Source: Mytilus californianus (Eukaryota > Mollusca > Bivalvia > Mytilida > Mytilidae). Taken from it: DNA of 64,000 nucleotides. Positions 1 to 14,100 of this stretch are shown one piece after another. The first letter of the stretch is position 1; each line of letters begins with the position of its first letter. The stretch covers positions 46,112,426 through 46,176,425 of the forward strand of contig NW_026262679.1 of assembly GCF_021869535.1 (NCBI RefSeq). The letters are read 5' to 3'. Below the pieces are notes generated by a model. That model saw nothing but the letters and a program-made list of their open reading frames with translations, made no database searches and was not told the origin of the DNA. The position numbers and the translations under genes were made by a program.

Positions 1-114
1 ATATAGGTTTAGGACCGCGGACCATTAGCAATGCAAACAAACATTTAGTTTTATATCTCAAATCCATGCATAAGTTATTTGATATATCAAATTAATAAAT
101 TGCTATACCAAATT

Positions 115-245
115 ATCATAATATGTTATATCAAATTGATACTCAGTTAAATTGATTATTCGTTATATCAAATTGATTATCTGTTATATACAAATTGATA
201 ATCTGTTATATACAAATTATTAGTTTGGTATAGTTTGTTATATCA
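115..245. repeat. AT-rich ~25-bp minisatellite
   Basis: Five or so degenerate copies of GTTATATCAAATTGATNATCT downstream of the HECT stop codon. Bases 1-479 otherwise hold nothing I recognise. Confidence 0.6.
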
Positions 246-479
246 AATTAGTAAAATTAGCGTGACCAATTTGAAATTGATTTATCTCAGATTTTTGTAT
301 TTTACTCATGTGGTTGAAATTTCCATTGTCTCAACTAAAATCAAAATTTCTCTGTGGACTCAGCATTAATTTTAAGATTATGCTTAAAATATAGAATATT
401 GTACAAAGTAGCTTAAACAAGAAATTGTAAACTACGATATATAGATAGATGTGGTTTGTTATTTGTGTTGTTAAGTACA

Positions 480-733
480 TTATATTAGTCCAAAGCCAGG
501 TCCAGATACAATTGCCTCTTTCATTACGTCATGAAAATTCGTATAATTCACCAAATGAATAGGCAATGTCAGGTCCAAGGTGCAGGTTGATACGCTCGGG
601 TAGCATTTAACATCAGTGAAATTTACTGTAAATTTGTTGTCAAATCCACCTGGTGGAATGCTGCTGCATCCTGTTAGGAATTGCAGGATATCACAAAGAT
701 GTACGACCCCGTCGGTGTACTGACATTTACCTT
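480..733 (-). CDS. HECT ligase exon 18 (catalytic C-lobe, stop)
   Basis: The 254-nt exon has acceptor CATTTCAG; its first two bases complete a Glu codon, and it ends at TAA (482-480). It encodes LCDILQFLTGCSSIPPGGF and YPSVSTCTLDLTLPIHL, ending SGPGFGLI. The cysteine in STCT (584-582) is the expected thioester residue, and the end lies at the usual place for a HECT C-terminus. No AATAAA is visible in the remaining 479 bases downstream. Confidence 0.88.
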
Positions 734-2069
734 CTGAAATGAAAACGAAGCATTAGTACTTTTTTATTCTTATTTAAAATTTTAACATTTATATTGACAT
801 GTCAAATTGGATATGCAAAATATAATGAAGAAAAGGGGCATTCTTTTTTGGCTATGCAAAATGGTACTGTAAGTGTCATTAATTTTTGAACGTCAAGCGA
901 TTGAAGAATAAGAAATCGTTATTGAATTCGATTAAACTAACCAGAACCTTAATTTATGAAATGTATTTCTGTGTTGACAGATTAAAAGCAGATCATCTTT
1001 TGATCCTTAGTCTTTCAGCAACGGTTATTTTCTATGTGCTACTTTCCTACTGTTACTACTAACAACATACCACTTTCTTCTGGCATGAACACCGACATTG
1101 CAGTTTTCAGTTGGTGTGCTGTAAAGTAAATATTACAAAAAAACGTTTTTAATTACCTTGACAATCAAACACAAAACTTTCAAAATTTTGTGCCACATCT
1201 TCCGATTGCTGCCGCATATTACTCCCCCTTTCTCCAAAACTTTTAACAACGCACATATCCATGAACATGTCCCCTGTTAGTTCTTGCGGAACACCACAGC
1301 ATTTGCATAGAATTTTCCTGATATTTCCTGCAAAAAGAATAAAATTGATTCAGCTTTCATTTAAAAAAATATTTCCAAAACATTTACACCCTTAACTACA
1401 CAAAATGGTTATACTTGAAAAGAGAAAACGTAAAAAATGACAATTTAAAAAAAAAATAAGATGAGTAATGAAACAAGATTTCCTACAACAAGATATTTTT
1501 ATTTTATATTTTTGCTGCTTACAATTTCTCAGTTTCATCAAAATGCACACGCATTCATCTGATGAATAACAAGCATTCTGTGAGTATTGCATGACAATAC
1601 ATATTCCCCTACCGGTTAAAAATTGATTGTCTTGGAACAAAATTCTTACTTGATCTATAACTTGTCTTGGTGTAAACTATTTAACATATATCAATTCAAT
1701 ATCTTCGAGAATGACGAAAAAACCCTGTTATATAAGTGATTTTTTATAAGTTCAAGGGCCATAGCTCTGCACACAATACCAAGTCCGGAACTAAATTCCT
1801 AGTTGATCTCTAACATGTCATGGTAAAACTATGTACCTATTTTCAAATCAATACCTTCAAGTATGACAATAAATGTGCGGAAAACTGATTATTGGAGTGA
1901 ATTTTCTAAGTCCAAGGACCATAACTCTGCACAAAATTAGACCAGAACAAAACTCGAACTTGATCTGAAACTTTTCATGATATAGCAATACACCAAATAT
2001 CTAATCAATATCTTCAAGCAGGATGAAAAAAGGTCTCGAAAACTTATTTGCCGGACAGACAGACAGACA

Positions 2070-2102
<33 letters not shown>

Positions 2103-2120
2103 AAGACAGACAGACAGACA

Positions 2121-2168
<48 letters not shown>

Positions 2169-5100
2169 CAGACAGACAGACAGACAGACAGACAGAGTGC
2201 AAATCTAAGGTCCCCTAGACTTATTTGGTAGGGGACTAAATAAACCAATAGATCAATGAAATAACAGTTTTCGTTTCAATTTTAAAATTTGTCCTGAAAG
2301 TCACATCTGTTGACTGTTTTTGTAAAGTAAAGTTCACAAGGTTCATTCTCAACTGACCAATCATTGGATTGAGCTTTGGAGAGGTAATTCATCAACGGAA
2401 CATTTTTTTTTATTATGAATTGACAAATTTCATCCATTCCACAAGCAGCATCTGACAGAAACATTAGACCTCAACAACTGTGTGTTGAGTGTGGACTAAA
2501 ACTAATTCCAATATGTATTGTTTCTTAATTACCTGTATTTGATTTTAACAGTGTTTGTAGACCAATCTGTTCTGCTCCTTCCCAGAACTGGTCTAAGATG
2601 GCTTTCTTGGAAGTCACTCGCGAAAAATAAGCTATCAAAGCCTTAGATATAGTACTCTTTGATGTTGCCGAAATTCTCAGATTTATACCTGCAGATTCGA
2701 GTATATTTTGAACTGCCTCGTCCTGGTTTAATATTTCCACATCAGATTCAGTTTCAATCTAGTTTTCCAATAAATTAATATAACAAATGATGAATTTAAA
2801 TACTTAAAATAAATTAAGAATAATGCAAATTTCTAGATTTCCGGAATTAACAGATAAAACTGTGTGCATTTTTTCGTTTACATATATGTACCTCTATTTA
2901 GTAGAAATTGTTCTAAAAATAACACCATAAAGTAGATGCGGGGTAAACATCAATGGGACAGCAACCTAGCGATAAAAATAACCAAAAAGAGTTCAATGAT
3001 CACGTATGACAATAAAAGGGGATATGCGAAGTTGAGATGGGAACCCATTGAGAAAAACTCAAATAACAGGAGGATCGCATAACACATGGTTCATGAAAAA
3101 TATACATTCACCCTTTCAACTGATTATACCGTAAAAGTTTGTTCTTATGTTGTGCTGTCCCACTACTGTTTGATGTTAGGAAAGGGTTCAAAACGACCAC
3201 AAACATGTTTAACTCCCCACCCCCATTTTGTATGTGCCTGTTTCATGTCAGGAGCCTGTAGTTTTGTGGTTTGTAGCTGTATATCATATTTCATTTTTCG
3301 TTTATTGTTTTGTACATCTAGTTGGTTTTCTTGTTTGAACTGTTTTACATTTGTCATTTCAGGACAATTTATAGTTTGCCCTATGTTGTATATGTGTTGC
3401 TCATTGTTTAATGACCGTACGGTGTTCTATAGTTGCTAACCTTTTACGTAATTTGGTATTTGATAAAGAGTTGTCTTATACAACTGTACCTTTATTTAAT
3501 GGACATATTTTAAAATAACTCGATAAAAGAATATATGAATGAAACAGCAATCTATCGACAACAGTAACCAAAAGACTTATATTTTCCCGCTTGACCGTAA
3601 AAGGGAAGTGAGGTTCGAACACGAAAAAAAATTTTCAGCCGATTTATCCGACTGCTAAGCCAATGAAACATTCAATTCGTAAAATGCCTGTTTATAGATT
3701 CTAAGTCAGGAATATAGCAGTTGTTAATCCACTTGTTCTGTTTGTTGATGTAGCGTGCGTTTGATTTTTTAATTTTCCACGGTTGTCGGTATTTTTATTT
3801 TTATTTTTCCGAAAAAATGAAAGTACTTAGCTCTGCTACTCAAGAAGAAACAAAATTAAAATTCTGAATCATCCTTATTCTTTTCTCTTAAATATAAATT
3901 TTTCAGATAATGCAAAGTCCTTGACATAATTATAATGGTACATACAACCCGTTAAAACAAGATGCGGGTTAACGTCAATGAGACAGCTACCTACCAAAAT
4001 GAATAATCAAAAGACTTCGAATTCTGTGTGTTGTATTTTTTTTGTAATATTATTTGATTCATAGATATTTTTTTACTTCCAGTTTTTATGTTAGAATACT
4101 CGGTATCCCTATTTGTATTCGATTTATCATACTAATTAGCCAAACAAGCCATTCGCGAATTCTTTGTAATGTAAGAACTCAACTGTACTGCTCAAGAAAA
4201 GAGAAACAATATGTATCATTGTAATAAAGGTGGGAATGCTTGAGGGTCACTCATGATTTATTTGGCTCTTTTACTCTTAATTGTTTTTACAATTTTGTAT
4301 ACTACTACTAGTAATGGATACCGAAAGACGAAAGGAGAGAGAGTAGCAGTCCTGAACAGAAATTAATGAATTATTCTATTCAAATTCCCTTTTATGAAAT
4401 CATTTATTTAAAATCTATGATCACCTTTTGAATAATAGCTCTTTTTTCACTATTAACAGTCTCTAAAGATGCTGCTTCTTGGCCCATATAGCCATATGAC
4501 ACCATTGCATGGGACAAAAGAGGAGTAAAAGCACCTCCTTGAACAATGATGGTTGCCAGCATTTTCCCGATTGTCTTGTATGTGCCCTCTATAAGTCCAA
4601 TCATATTAAATGACACTTCGTATCCACTGTCCTCAATTTCTGTTATTAAATATAAGAAAAATTTGATCCATAATGATTTGGTCATATCTCAGTGCTTAAG
4701 GCTATAATTAATGTACTTGTTTCCCCAAAAGTATCAAAATCTAAATATATTTGAAACTTCGAAATGGGAAATGTAAGAGTATTTATTATATACTTAAATA
4801 GTTTATTTGCCAATTTTCTGTGTTGTACTGAAAAATGCCTCTAAAAATTATTTTTCAAATGTTATAAATATAACAACCAGTAATGCAAGTCTTAGATGTT
4901 ATTATAAACTTTTTTAAAGACGCCTCTGTCTACTATTGTCTATCCTGTTACTGTAACCATAGCAACTATAGTAACAGGTAGACATTACAGGATAGACACA
5001 TTTCTTCATTTTTTAATGCTGTTGTGAAATAGCTACTCCCTTAGATGAAGTGATAATGCTTTTCTGTTGTTATTTTGGTTTTCAAGACTTTATTGCACTT

Positions 5101-8100
5101 TTTACAAGTATAAAATTGGTGTAATTATCAATGTGTTGGTAACAGCATATACATGACAAAAAGGTACCCACTATTTTTTTCACTAAATGTCTTGAATTTT
5201 TTTTTTCTCTACACTGTTATACAAGAAACGTGCTGTTGTTTAGTTCACTTTGCACTTTTGAAATCAACACTGACTATTTTAATATTAATAGGAAGACACA
5301 TTTAACGGCTGATTTAAGTAGCGGTAACAGGATGGACATGAACTTCGTGTATGCTGATTTAATTTAGTTTGTAGAAAAAATGATACATATAATAATAAAG
5401 GAGCTACGATTTTTCGTTAGAGTTATTATTAATGTTCTAAAAAAAGTCCCTTTTGCAGATATCAAGGTGATTAGAAAATAGGAAAAGAACTATTTGAAAT
5501 TTGTTACTCTGACACTGCACGCACATAAATCGGATTTTAATATATTTTAATTCTATCAAAATAGATCTAAATGGTGTTTATTATTAAAGGTTCTGACTCA
5601 AAAACCCTACAAACTTTCATTTAAACACGTACAACTGCATTTTCCATGAGAAATAAACAATTTAGCAAGATAAAATGTGATTAACAAGTTTTTTGTATTT
5701 TACTGAAAAGCCAATCTTTGAATCAATTAAACCACCCGACAAATCAATAACATTTTTGCAAACTAACGGATTTCGTGTTAAAATAGCGTACCAGTTATCA
5801 CGTTTATGGAACACGTTATATTTTTAACTGCGTTAAATAGTTAACAGATGCTTTGTGAATAAGCTGCCATAACGTTTAAAACACTAAAATTGAAAGTGTT
5901 ATGTTACACAAAACATTGTGAAAATAATGGCATTTAGATTTTAAATCAGTGCCCCGAAAATTTGTGCAATAACAATATACAATTTCATAAGTATCAATCA
6001 TAATAGAATAGTTCTTTTGAAAAGAGTAAATTCTGTAACATATTGTTCACCTTCAAAATAAGATGACTTCAACATCTGTCGTAGAAGAATTTCCAGATAT
6101 TCTCTCCTTAAGCCACCTTCATCTTCTCCGCATTCATTACGGAACTCAACCTAAAATTGAGATTAGTTTAGAAATATGCAAAATACTGAGCATTTGCCAT
6201 TGAAACCCTCAACAACAAACTAGAACAGTTTATCAACGTTACAGGATGTATTTACATTATATATATACAGACAGATATATGGAAATAAAATTAAAACGGG
6301 AAGTAAATCGAAATTTGAACAACAACAGCAGTAAAAGATCCGTGTTTCACTTGCTTGGCTTGTAATAATTAAACACTATATTTCTGTTAATATTTTCTAT
6401 TCCGGTTTTTGCTACACGTGCTGTTCTTATTTTCAAAGTCTTAAATATTCATTAAATATGTAGGCGCGTCAAAATCATATCATACGTGATAATGAACAGC
6501 TAGTATAACTTTTATATATAATAAAATTGAGAATGGAAATGGGTAATGTGTTAAAGAGACAACAACCCGACCATAGAGCAGACAACAGCCGAAGGCCACC
6601 AATGAGTCTTCAATGCAGCGAGAAACTCCCGCACCCGGAGGCGTCCTTCAGCTGGCCCCTAAACAAATATGTTTACTAGTTCAGTGATAATGGACGTCAT
6701 ACTAAACTCCAAATTATACACAAGAAACTAAAATTAAAAATGATACAAGACTAACAAAATAACTTTATTACAAGGCAAGGAAAAAGTGTTCCTCATCATC
6801 TTAAATTTTGCAAACTTCACCCACTCTATGTTGTTTTTTTTTATTATTTTCATATCGACATTTCAATTTCCAAGTTATGGTCCCTTACACGGAATTTTGT
6901 TAAAAGTTGTCGACTATGAAATTTTTTTAGATTGTGCAAGTAGTCGTCAAGTTTAATTTCGTTTTTAAGTTTACTGTAATCAAAGGCAATGTTTTGAACT
7001 GTTATCGATATTTGACAGTTTTATAAGACTGATTATATCATACCTTTCGCACCGTACAAAAAAATGTTTTAATGTATGGTTTAAATTTAAAACCTGTAAA
7101 TACTTTGTTGACCAAGATTTAAAAAAACATAAATACAAGATTTTGAATAAACTTTTCTATTTCTTCGCCAAAAATATGCAGTTAAATAGAGCGTTATGTC
7201 ATAATGTATGTACAAACAGAAAGCAATAAAACATCTTTCAACTAGTATTAATGATCATGGTTTAAACTTAATATCCAGTGAAATTAATTTGCATTTTATT
7301 TCTCAGTTCTTGAAATGGAAATTTTATTTATCTTAATTGTCCAAATGACAAGTGTGCATACAATTTATAGTTACAAACCAACAAATCAAACAATCAAAGC
7401 TCATTAGAACTCATTATGTACAAACCCCAACATCATAAATATCTCTCTGTGAATATGCAGACACAGATGTTTGGTACCATAGGTCGTAAACTCTGACCAT
7501 TAAACTTTCACTTGTTTATATAATGAATCAAGAGCACAACAGGTTACAACTGTCAAAAACTGGTTTATTAATGCTGTCATCAGCATCTAAACTGATCTAA
7601 ACTGTTACATTTAATGTCTTTCGAAAAAAGATAATAGTAGACAATATTTTTCTCCCCCTTCCATTTCGTTTTCATTTTTAGGCAGTTAGAGTGACAATAT
7701 CTAACCAACTAGTAAAGCTACCCGAAGAAGTGAGCACATTTTGACACTATTTTAAAAACTTTGTACAGTCTTTATTTCCAGGTTTTAACAAGTGGCAGTC
7801 CTTAGTTTTTTTATCATGTCTTTTAGTTTTTCAACACAGTTCCTGCAAGTTGCACCTGTACCAAGTAAAGCTACCTAGACAATGTTTTCTTTTGTGTTTC
7901 ATTCTGTTTGAGTTTCTAAATTTTCATGGGAAGCGGATGTTAGTTGATAATGTGTTCTATTTCATTTTTCAATGGTTTTTTTGTCGATTTTCGTTATTTT
8001 AAACATTTTTTTTGTATTATTAAAAGACTGTTTTTGACTGTCCCTTGCCTTTTGTTAAGTGGTAATAATTCAACCATACTTTATGATATTATATGACTTA

Positions 8101-11100
8101 CCTTTAACGTGTGGTTTAATTTAAAATTTTCTCTGTTGAAGCACCGTAATGAATGCTCCCACAATGACCTGGGTTGTCTAGACACAACTATCTTCTGAAA
8201 ATTGTCCAAATCAATTTCTTTAATTTTCCAGGTTTGTAATAGTTCCCTAACATCTACATGTGCGTCCTCTTCCTGTCTGACAGAGGCTAAACTATAATGA
8301 TTCAATAAGTAATGTTCATAGTGAAGCCATTTCAATATACACTTATTCTGAAGTTTGAGTCAGATTTTGAGTTTCAGATTCGATTTTCAATTCCAGTTAG
8401 AATATGCGTTATCTAATCTATTTATTTCAATTGTATACACTATTTATAAAAATATTTTGATGCACACTTTTCCATTATTAACAGTCGCCTCCTAGAAAGT
8501 TAGATGCTCTAGGCGAATGCGATTCATAAAAAAAAATGTCAATAGTTCATATATTTTTTAATTATCACAAATGTGAGAAAATCAGAGACCATATATACAT
8601 GGAGCGTTAATTGACTCTGTTTATACATCCGTGTATCTCTTTTCCCATCTTTAATAACTGAAAGAGTGTACAATTTTCTTGTGATGAAATACATAAGTAT
8701 ATAGGACAAAATACCTCCCAGCAGTATCTTGATCTTGGTCTTGATCCTGATCGTCATCAACATCAAAATTATCTGTGTAGGTGCTGGTAATTAAATCTTC
8801 ATATGTCCTAAAATAATATAACCCATACACTACCACACATTTTATATTTGAGACATGCTAGCCTAGATTACAATCCTACCTTAATTGGCTGACATACACT
8901 TTTGTTTCCAGATTTTTAAAGAACTAGAACAACTTTAGGTATGAAGTGTTTCTTCCAGAATCCAAAAGTTAAGCGAGTCTTGTAATGGTCATTCACAAAA
9001 GAGCCACCAGCCATAAAATGTTTTATTATACACTTTATGTAAAAATACATCATCATTTAATACCCATTTAAATGTAATAAAGGCATCAAAGACTCCATTG
9101 TTTTTTTTTAGGGTGATCCTTGTTTTAACGTTATGTTTCTAAACTACGAACTCATCATTTATGTTTTGCTAGTGGTTTTTGATTCGTGTCATATTTTTGT
9201 ATGCAATTCCAAAAGGGTTTACTTTAAATGTAAAACTTTCCATACATGCCATTTTGAATAGAGGCTGCTGGAAATGCTTCATAAATATGATATTTCACAG
9301 TTATATAAGTTTAAAACCTTATAATTGGTATGGTAGTTGTTGGCTCGTCAACATTCCACATAACCTCAACAACTGCAGAATGACGTATCCCAAAGTCTGC
9401 AAGATTTCCACTACTAGTCCAGGAACTGATTTTTTTCTCTGTGCCCACAACAATAATTTCATATCCCTTAGTTGAAAAAGGGCTGAGATCCCACAAATTC
9501 GATCAGTATCTACAATAAGAAATTTCTATTAGATCCAAACACGTTACAGATAGGAAAACATAAAGGAATATTCACCAATAGGATATTATCAACATTTTTC
9601 TAAATTAATTTTTCCAATATAATTTTTTGAACATCGATGTGTTACACAAATGCTAAAGATGTCGACCTCCAATTATCAGTCTATTGATAAAAGCGGGGAG
9701 GGCTTGTCCTGAATAGTAAATGAGAAATTAGAAAAGTCTTAACAAGGCAACTGATATAAAAGGAAAATTGTCCCCCACTTTGCATATATTGTATCTATCC
9801 AAGGGCAACAACTAAAAACGTACTTTTATTTTGTTCTTTAAGACAATTTATAAATATCTTAAAGAAATGAAGGATTCAGAGCAAATGGAGAAAAAAATTT
9901 CCGTTATAATTATTTTTTTCAAGGAGCATAACTCTTTTAAAATTATTTGATCAGCACTTATTTTCGACATTGACTGTGACATTGCTGATATAAACCTATG
10001 ATATAAGTTTCATAAAATTCTGGCAAGAATTGTACACATGAGAGCGCAATTAATGAAATTTTCCATATAATCAAAATTTCCAAGGGTCAAAACTCTTTTA
10101 AAAATTATTGTTCGGCACTGATTTTCGAACTCGTCCAAGACATTGCTAATACAAACCTACGATATAAGTTTCATGTAAGTCTGGCAAGGTTTGTACACAT
10201 GAGAGCGCTAAAGATGCAATTTTACATATACCTAATGTTGCACTGATTTTCGAACTAGTCCAAGATATTGCTGATATGAACCCACAATATAAAATCTGGC
10301 AAAAACTGTATACCTGAGAGCGCTTACAATACCGAGTGGACGCACATACGGACGGACGGCCGGTATTTCCATGTCCCCGCAACGCGGGTGACAAATATAT
10401 ATGGTCTTCAGGTTGGGATGTAAACCATTTTTAAGAATTTAAAGATTAATTATACTAGAGGAAGGGTTTGTTATTACAAACAAGTTTATATATATAAATT
10501 TGGGGCGGACATTTAAAAAGCAATCAGTTGACCTAGAAGGTTAAAATCAAAGTCAAAAGTCATCTTCCATACTAAAGTACTAGATGCATCGTCTTGACGG
10601 CGTGCACAAAGCTGAGTCCACAAACGTAACGTCTTCAAATTACTTCAATCATTTACGACGTCGGCATTTTTTCCCAGAAAACAAATGCGTAACAAAAACA
10701 CTGGACACTTAGTTTATCACATAGCTTTAAACATAAAGGTTCAACATATTTCTTTTTTTTTAACAACAAAGTGCAGCATATGCACATTCTGGAAATATAA
10801 ATAAATATATGCTAAGAGCAGTGTAATGGAAATAATAAGCGACTATGTCGTGGACCCTATTCAGAAAATAGCGTTAAAACGTCATTTCTTTAAATTGTAA
10901 CATAATAGCTGGACATTAAAAAATTCAGGTGTTCAACCTGGACTATCGAATCATTCATGTTTTGCAGATTTTTTCAAAACCTCTTGTTATGCACATTTGG
11001 AATATCAAGTTATTTTGAAATAAAAAAAAAAGCAATTAAATATTTTTTCTTACCGATTCTTCCATTTTCGAATATTAATCCTTCCAAATTGCTACTTCTT

Positions 11101-14100
11101 ACACATAACGAACTACATTTCAAACTCATCCGTTGGCCGTTTTTTAATTTTTTTTGCGGTGAATTTCGTATGACGTCATAGTCCGAATCCGAAAAATTCT
11201 ATTATACGAAAATGCGGGAAAATATGTTGAATTTGTATAAATTTCAGGTCAAAAACTCTATTTTATGCTTATTTTATGTTACAAGTTTCACATAATTTTG
11301 CCGTTTTCTCTATGTTCGTTTCATACTTTATAGATTTAATTTTGATAACTTTATTAGTAATGTGGATTTTAATGGCTAGCATTCATCATTTTATCATAAA
11401 AAGCTTCATATTTAAAATATATTTTAAACACGGTTGTATGAAACTACTTTTAAAAGCGCATTTTACAGTTGACTTCAACTTTGTGCACGCCGTCCTAAGT
11501 GAGATGCTGAATTCATCCGCTAAATATTTTATAAGCTTACATCAACAGACATATATTATATCGTTCTTGTGTCTATATATAAGAGAAGTATGCTGAAATC
11601 CGTACTTTGACAGACAGCACAAATGTAAAATTCCATATCGGTTTTAATACCTGAACTGAATCTGTTTGCCTAAATCTTCTTCTTTCACCTGTCCTTAATT
11701 TCAATATAAACCCTGTCTCTGGTTCTACAGGGAGATCTCTTTTTCTTCTTTTTATTATCTGTACAAGAGGATAAAATAATTTGATTTTGGCAAAATTCGA
11801 ATTACTTATTTGCAAATTGGATGCATATATTTACATGAATATCCAAATTGTCTACCAGGACTGAGAGACCTGAAATATGATAAGAAGGTATTCTAGCACG
11901 AATATTGTTTAAATTCATCTCTACATTTCAGATTGGAAAGTGGAATAGTACCCAAAAAGGATCAAAATGCATTGAATATTGAATCGTTCTACAACTATTA
12001 TTTTTTTCGATTAACAATGGAAGAAATTCACAAAATATGTACCCATTGGGTAATAATGCATGAGGAATCCAAGTTTTAAACTGTATATAGGGACGGAGTT
12101 CAATGGAGAGTTTTGATATTTTTATCTTGCTTACTTTTCTTTTTTCAAAATATTTTCTCAACTTTATTGAACGTACTTGAATGTAGATTTCTTGTTATTT
12201 ATTCAAAATTCAAAATTTAAAATTCAAATTCGAAAATACTAAAACTCGTAGTTGCAATCCATATCGATTATGGAATTAATTAATTCACATTTTGATTAAT
12301 GTATCAAAAATTGTGGAAGCAGATAAAAGTACAATCTTGTATGGATCATAAAACGTGTAAATAACTGCATTTCCATAAAAAGTTTATTTTTGATTTTAGA
12401 TTTCAATAAAACATCAGAGCCTATTTCTTTCTGGTAATTGCATTTTATATTTCAGATATATCTTCTTAATTGTACTATTCGTTAATGTACCTCTTCAAGT
12501 TCTATCATTTCATTCTGCTCTTTCGCCAACCTTTCTTCTTCTTCTCTTTTTTCTTGGTCCTAACAATCACACAGTATCAATAAATTAAACAAGCCATTAC
12601 CATTAAACTTTGAAGAAACAATCATATTATGACTGACATAAAAGTTTTGCAATCTTTGAATACACTTTGAGTACAACAGTTTAAGTTACTAATGTCATAA
12701 TGGCTATAACAAAGTAATGATATATATTTATAATTAACTAATAAAGCTAAATTATGTTAAACTATCTGCTATATGTGCTGTTAAAACATATATCATTCAG
12801 TGCAACGTTTTGCTAATTGTTGAAGGTCTGACGGTAGTTAATTAACCTACAGTTAATTCAATCTATGTCATTTGGTCTCTAATGGTTAGTTGTCTCATGG
12901 GTATCACACCACATATTCTTATAAAAGGCTCCGACATAACAAAACTGTAAATAAGAATGGGAGACTTATTGTAAAAAAACATTTGTATATATCTGGAAAT
13001 GACTGCGAAATCTTTTTTTCTTTAAAACTACATAGAACTAAAAATATTAAAAAAAATATCCAGATTGATACCTTCTTTCTGTCAGCATTTAGACTAGCAA
13101 GGTATTCTTCATCTTGCAAAGATCGGATCTGTGTTAATGTCAAACCTTGATTATCGACAACATTTCCCTACAAAACAAATATGTGCATAAATTATATATA
13201 GCTTGCAGTACAAACTGTAATTCTAATATCATCTAGTGAAAATTGGAATTCTTATTCTTTTTTATTGATATTAAGTACAAAACAGAATTCCAATATCTAC
13301 TGGTATAAATTGTTATATTATCTACAAATGACCCTAAAGAATTTTATAATTAAAAACGTTCCTACTACTTATAGTTATTTACTACTTACACTTATCAATG
13401 GTCTAGTCGAAGAACGTGTGTTTTCTTGAATAACTGTATTTCCAGTAGCCTGTTCAAGAAATAAATGCAGTTTTTACAGCCTATCAATATCACAAGATTT
13501 TCATACGAACATAATATCTTTTAAAAATCAGAATAATTTTAGAAAGCGATTTTTTATCCATTTAATAGTTCATTAAAAATTTTGATCGCATCAATCACAA
13601 ATTTAGTTCCAGGTAAATTGTTTCCTCAATTTTACTGAATTCGTATTTGTTGCATGTGTACCAATATCAACATTTAAATTGTTTTCCTCTGTGTGTATCA
13701 GAAATAATAGACGACTCGATAAGTATTAAATTTGCTTGATGGTCGTTTTTATGAATTTTTATATAAATGAATATAATGTCTTCCCTTTGTTTAGTGACAA
13801 CTGCCAATTATTCTTTGTCCATGGGACTTCAAATTAAATGATCAGCTAGAAATTCCATACTCCTGAAATTTATAAATGGACCTAGAAGATCAACTGTACA
13901 ATATTAGAGTACATCTGATTACTAACTTTAATTCCTTCCAAACTGAGAATTTGTCCTCTCATTTCTAATCCCTTGCATGGTCAATACATACGAGCTAGTA
14001 AACCAACAGAAACTAGAGCTGGTTTTGATAATCTGACGTTAGAGGGGGTGATAAGGCAGTTGCGGAATGCTAGGCGTTATGCTAAAGTAATGAGAAGGAA

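Noticed and set aside
1392..1640. 82-codon minus-strand ORF between HECT exons 16 and 17
   Set aside because: No phase-compatible splice sites and no similarity to HECT; exon 16 joins exon 17 directly in phase.
2023..2208. ORFs on both strands across the CAGA repeat
   Set aside because: Pure microsatellite translation (repeating QTDR or SVCL), no start context or splice support.
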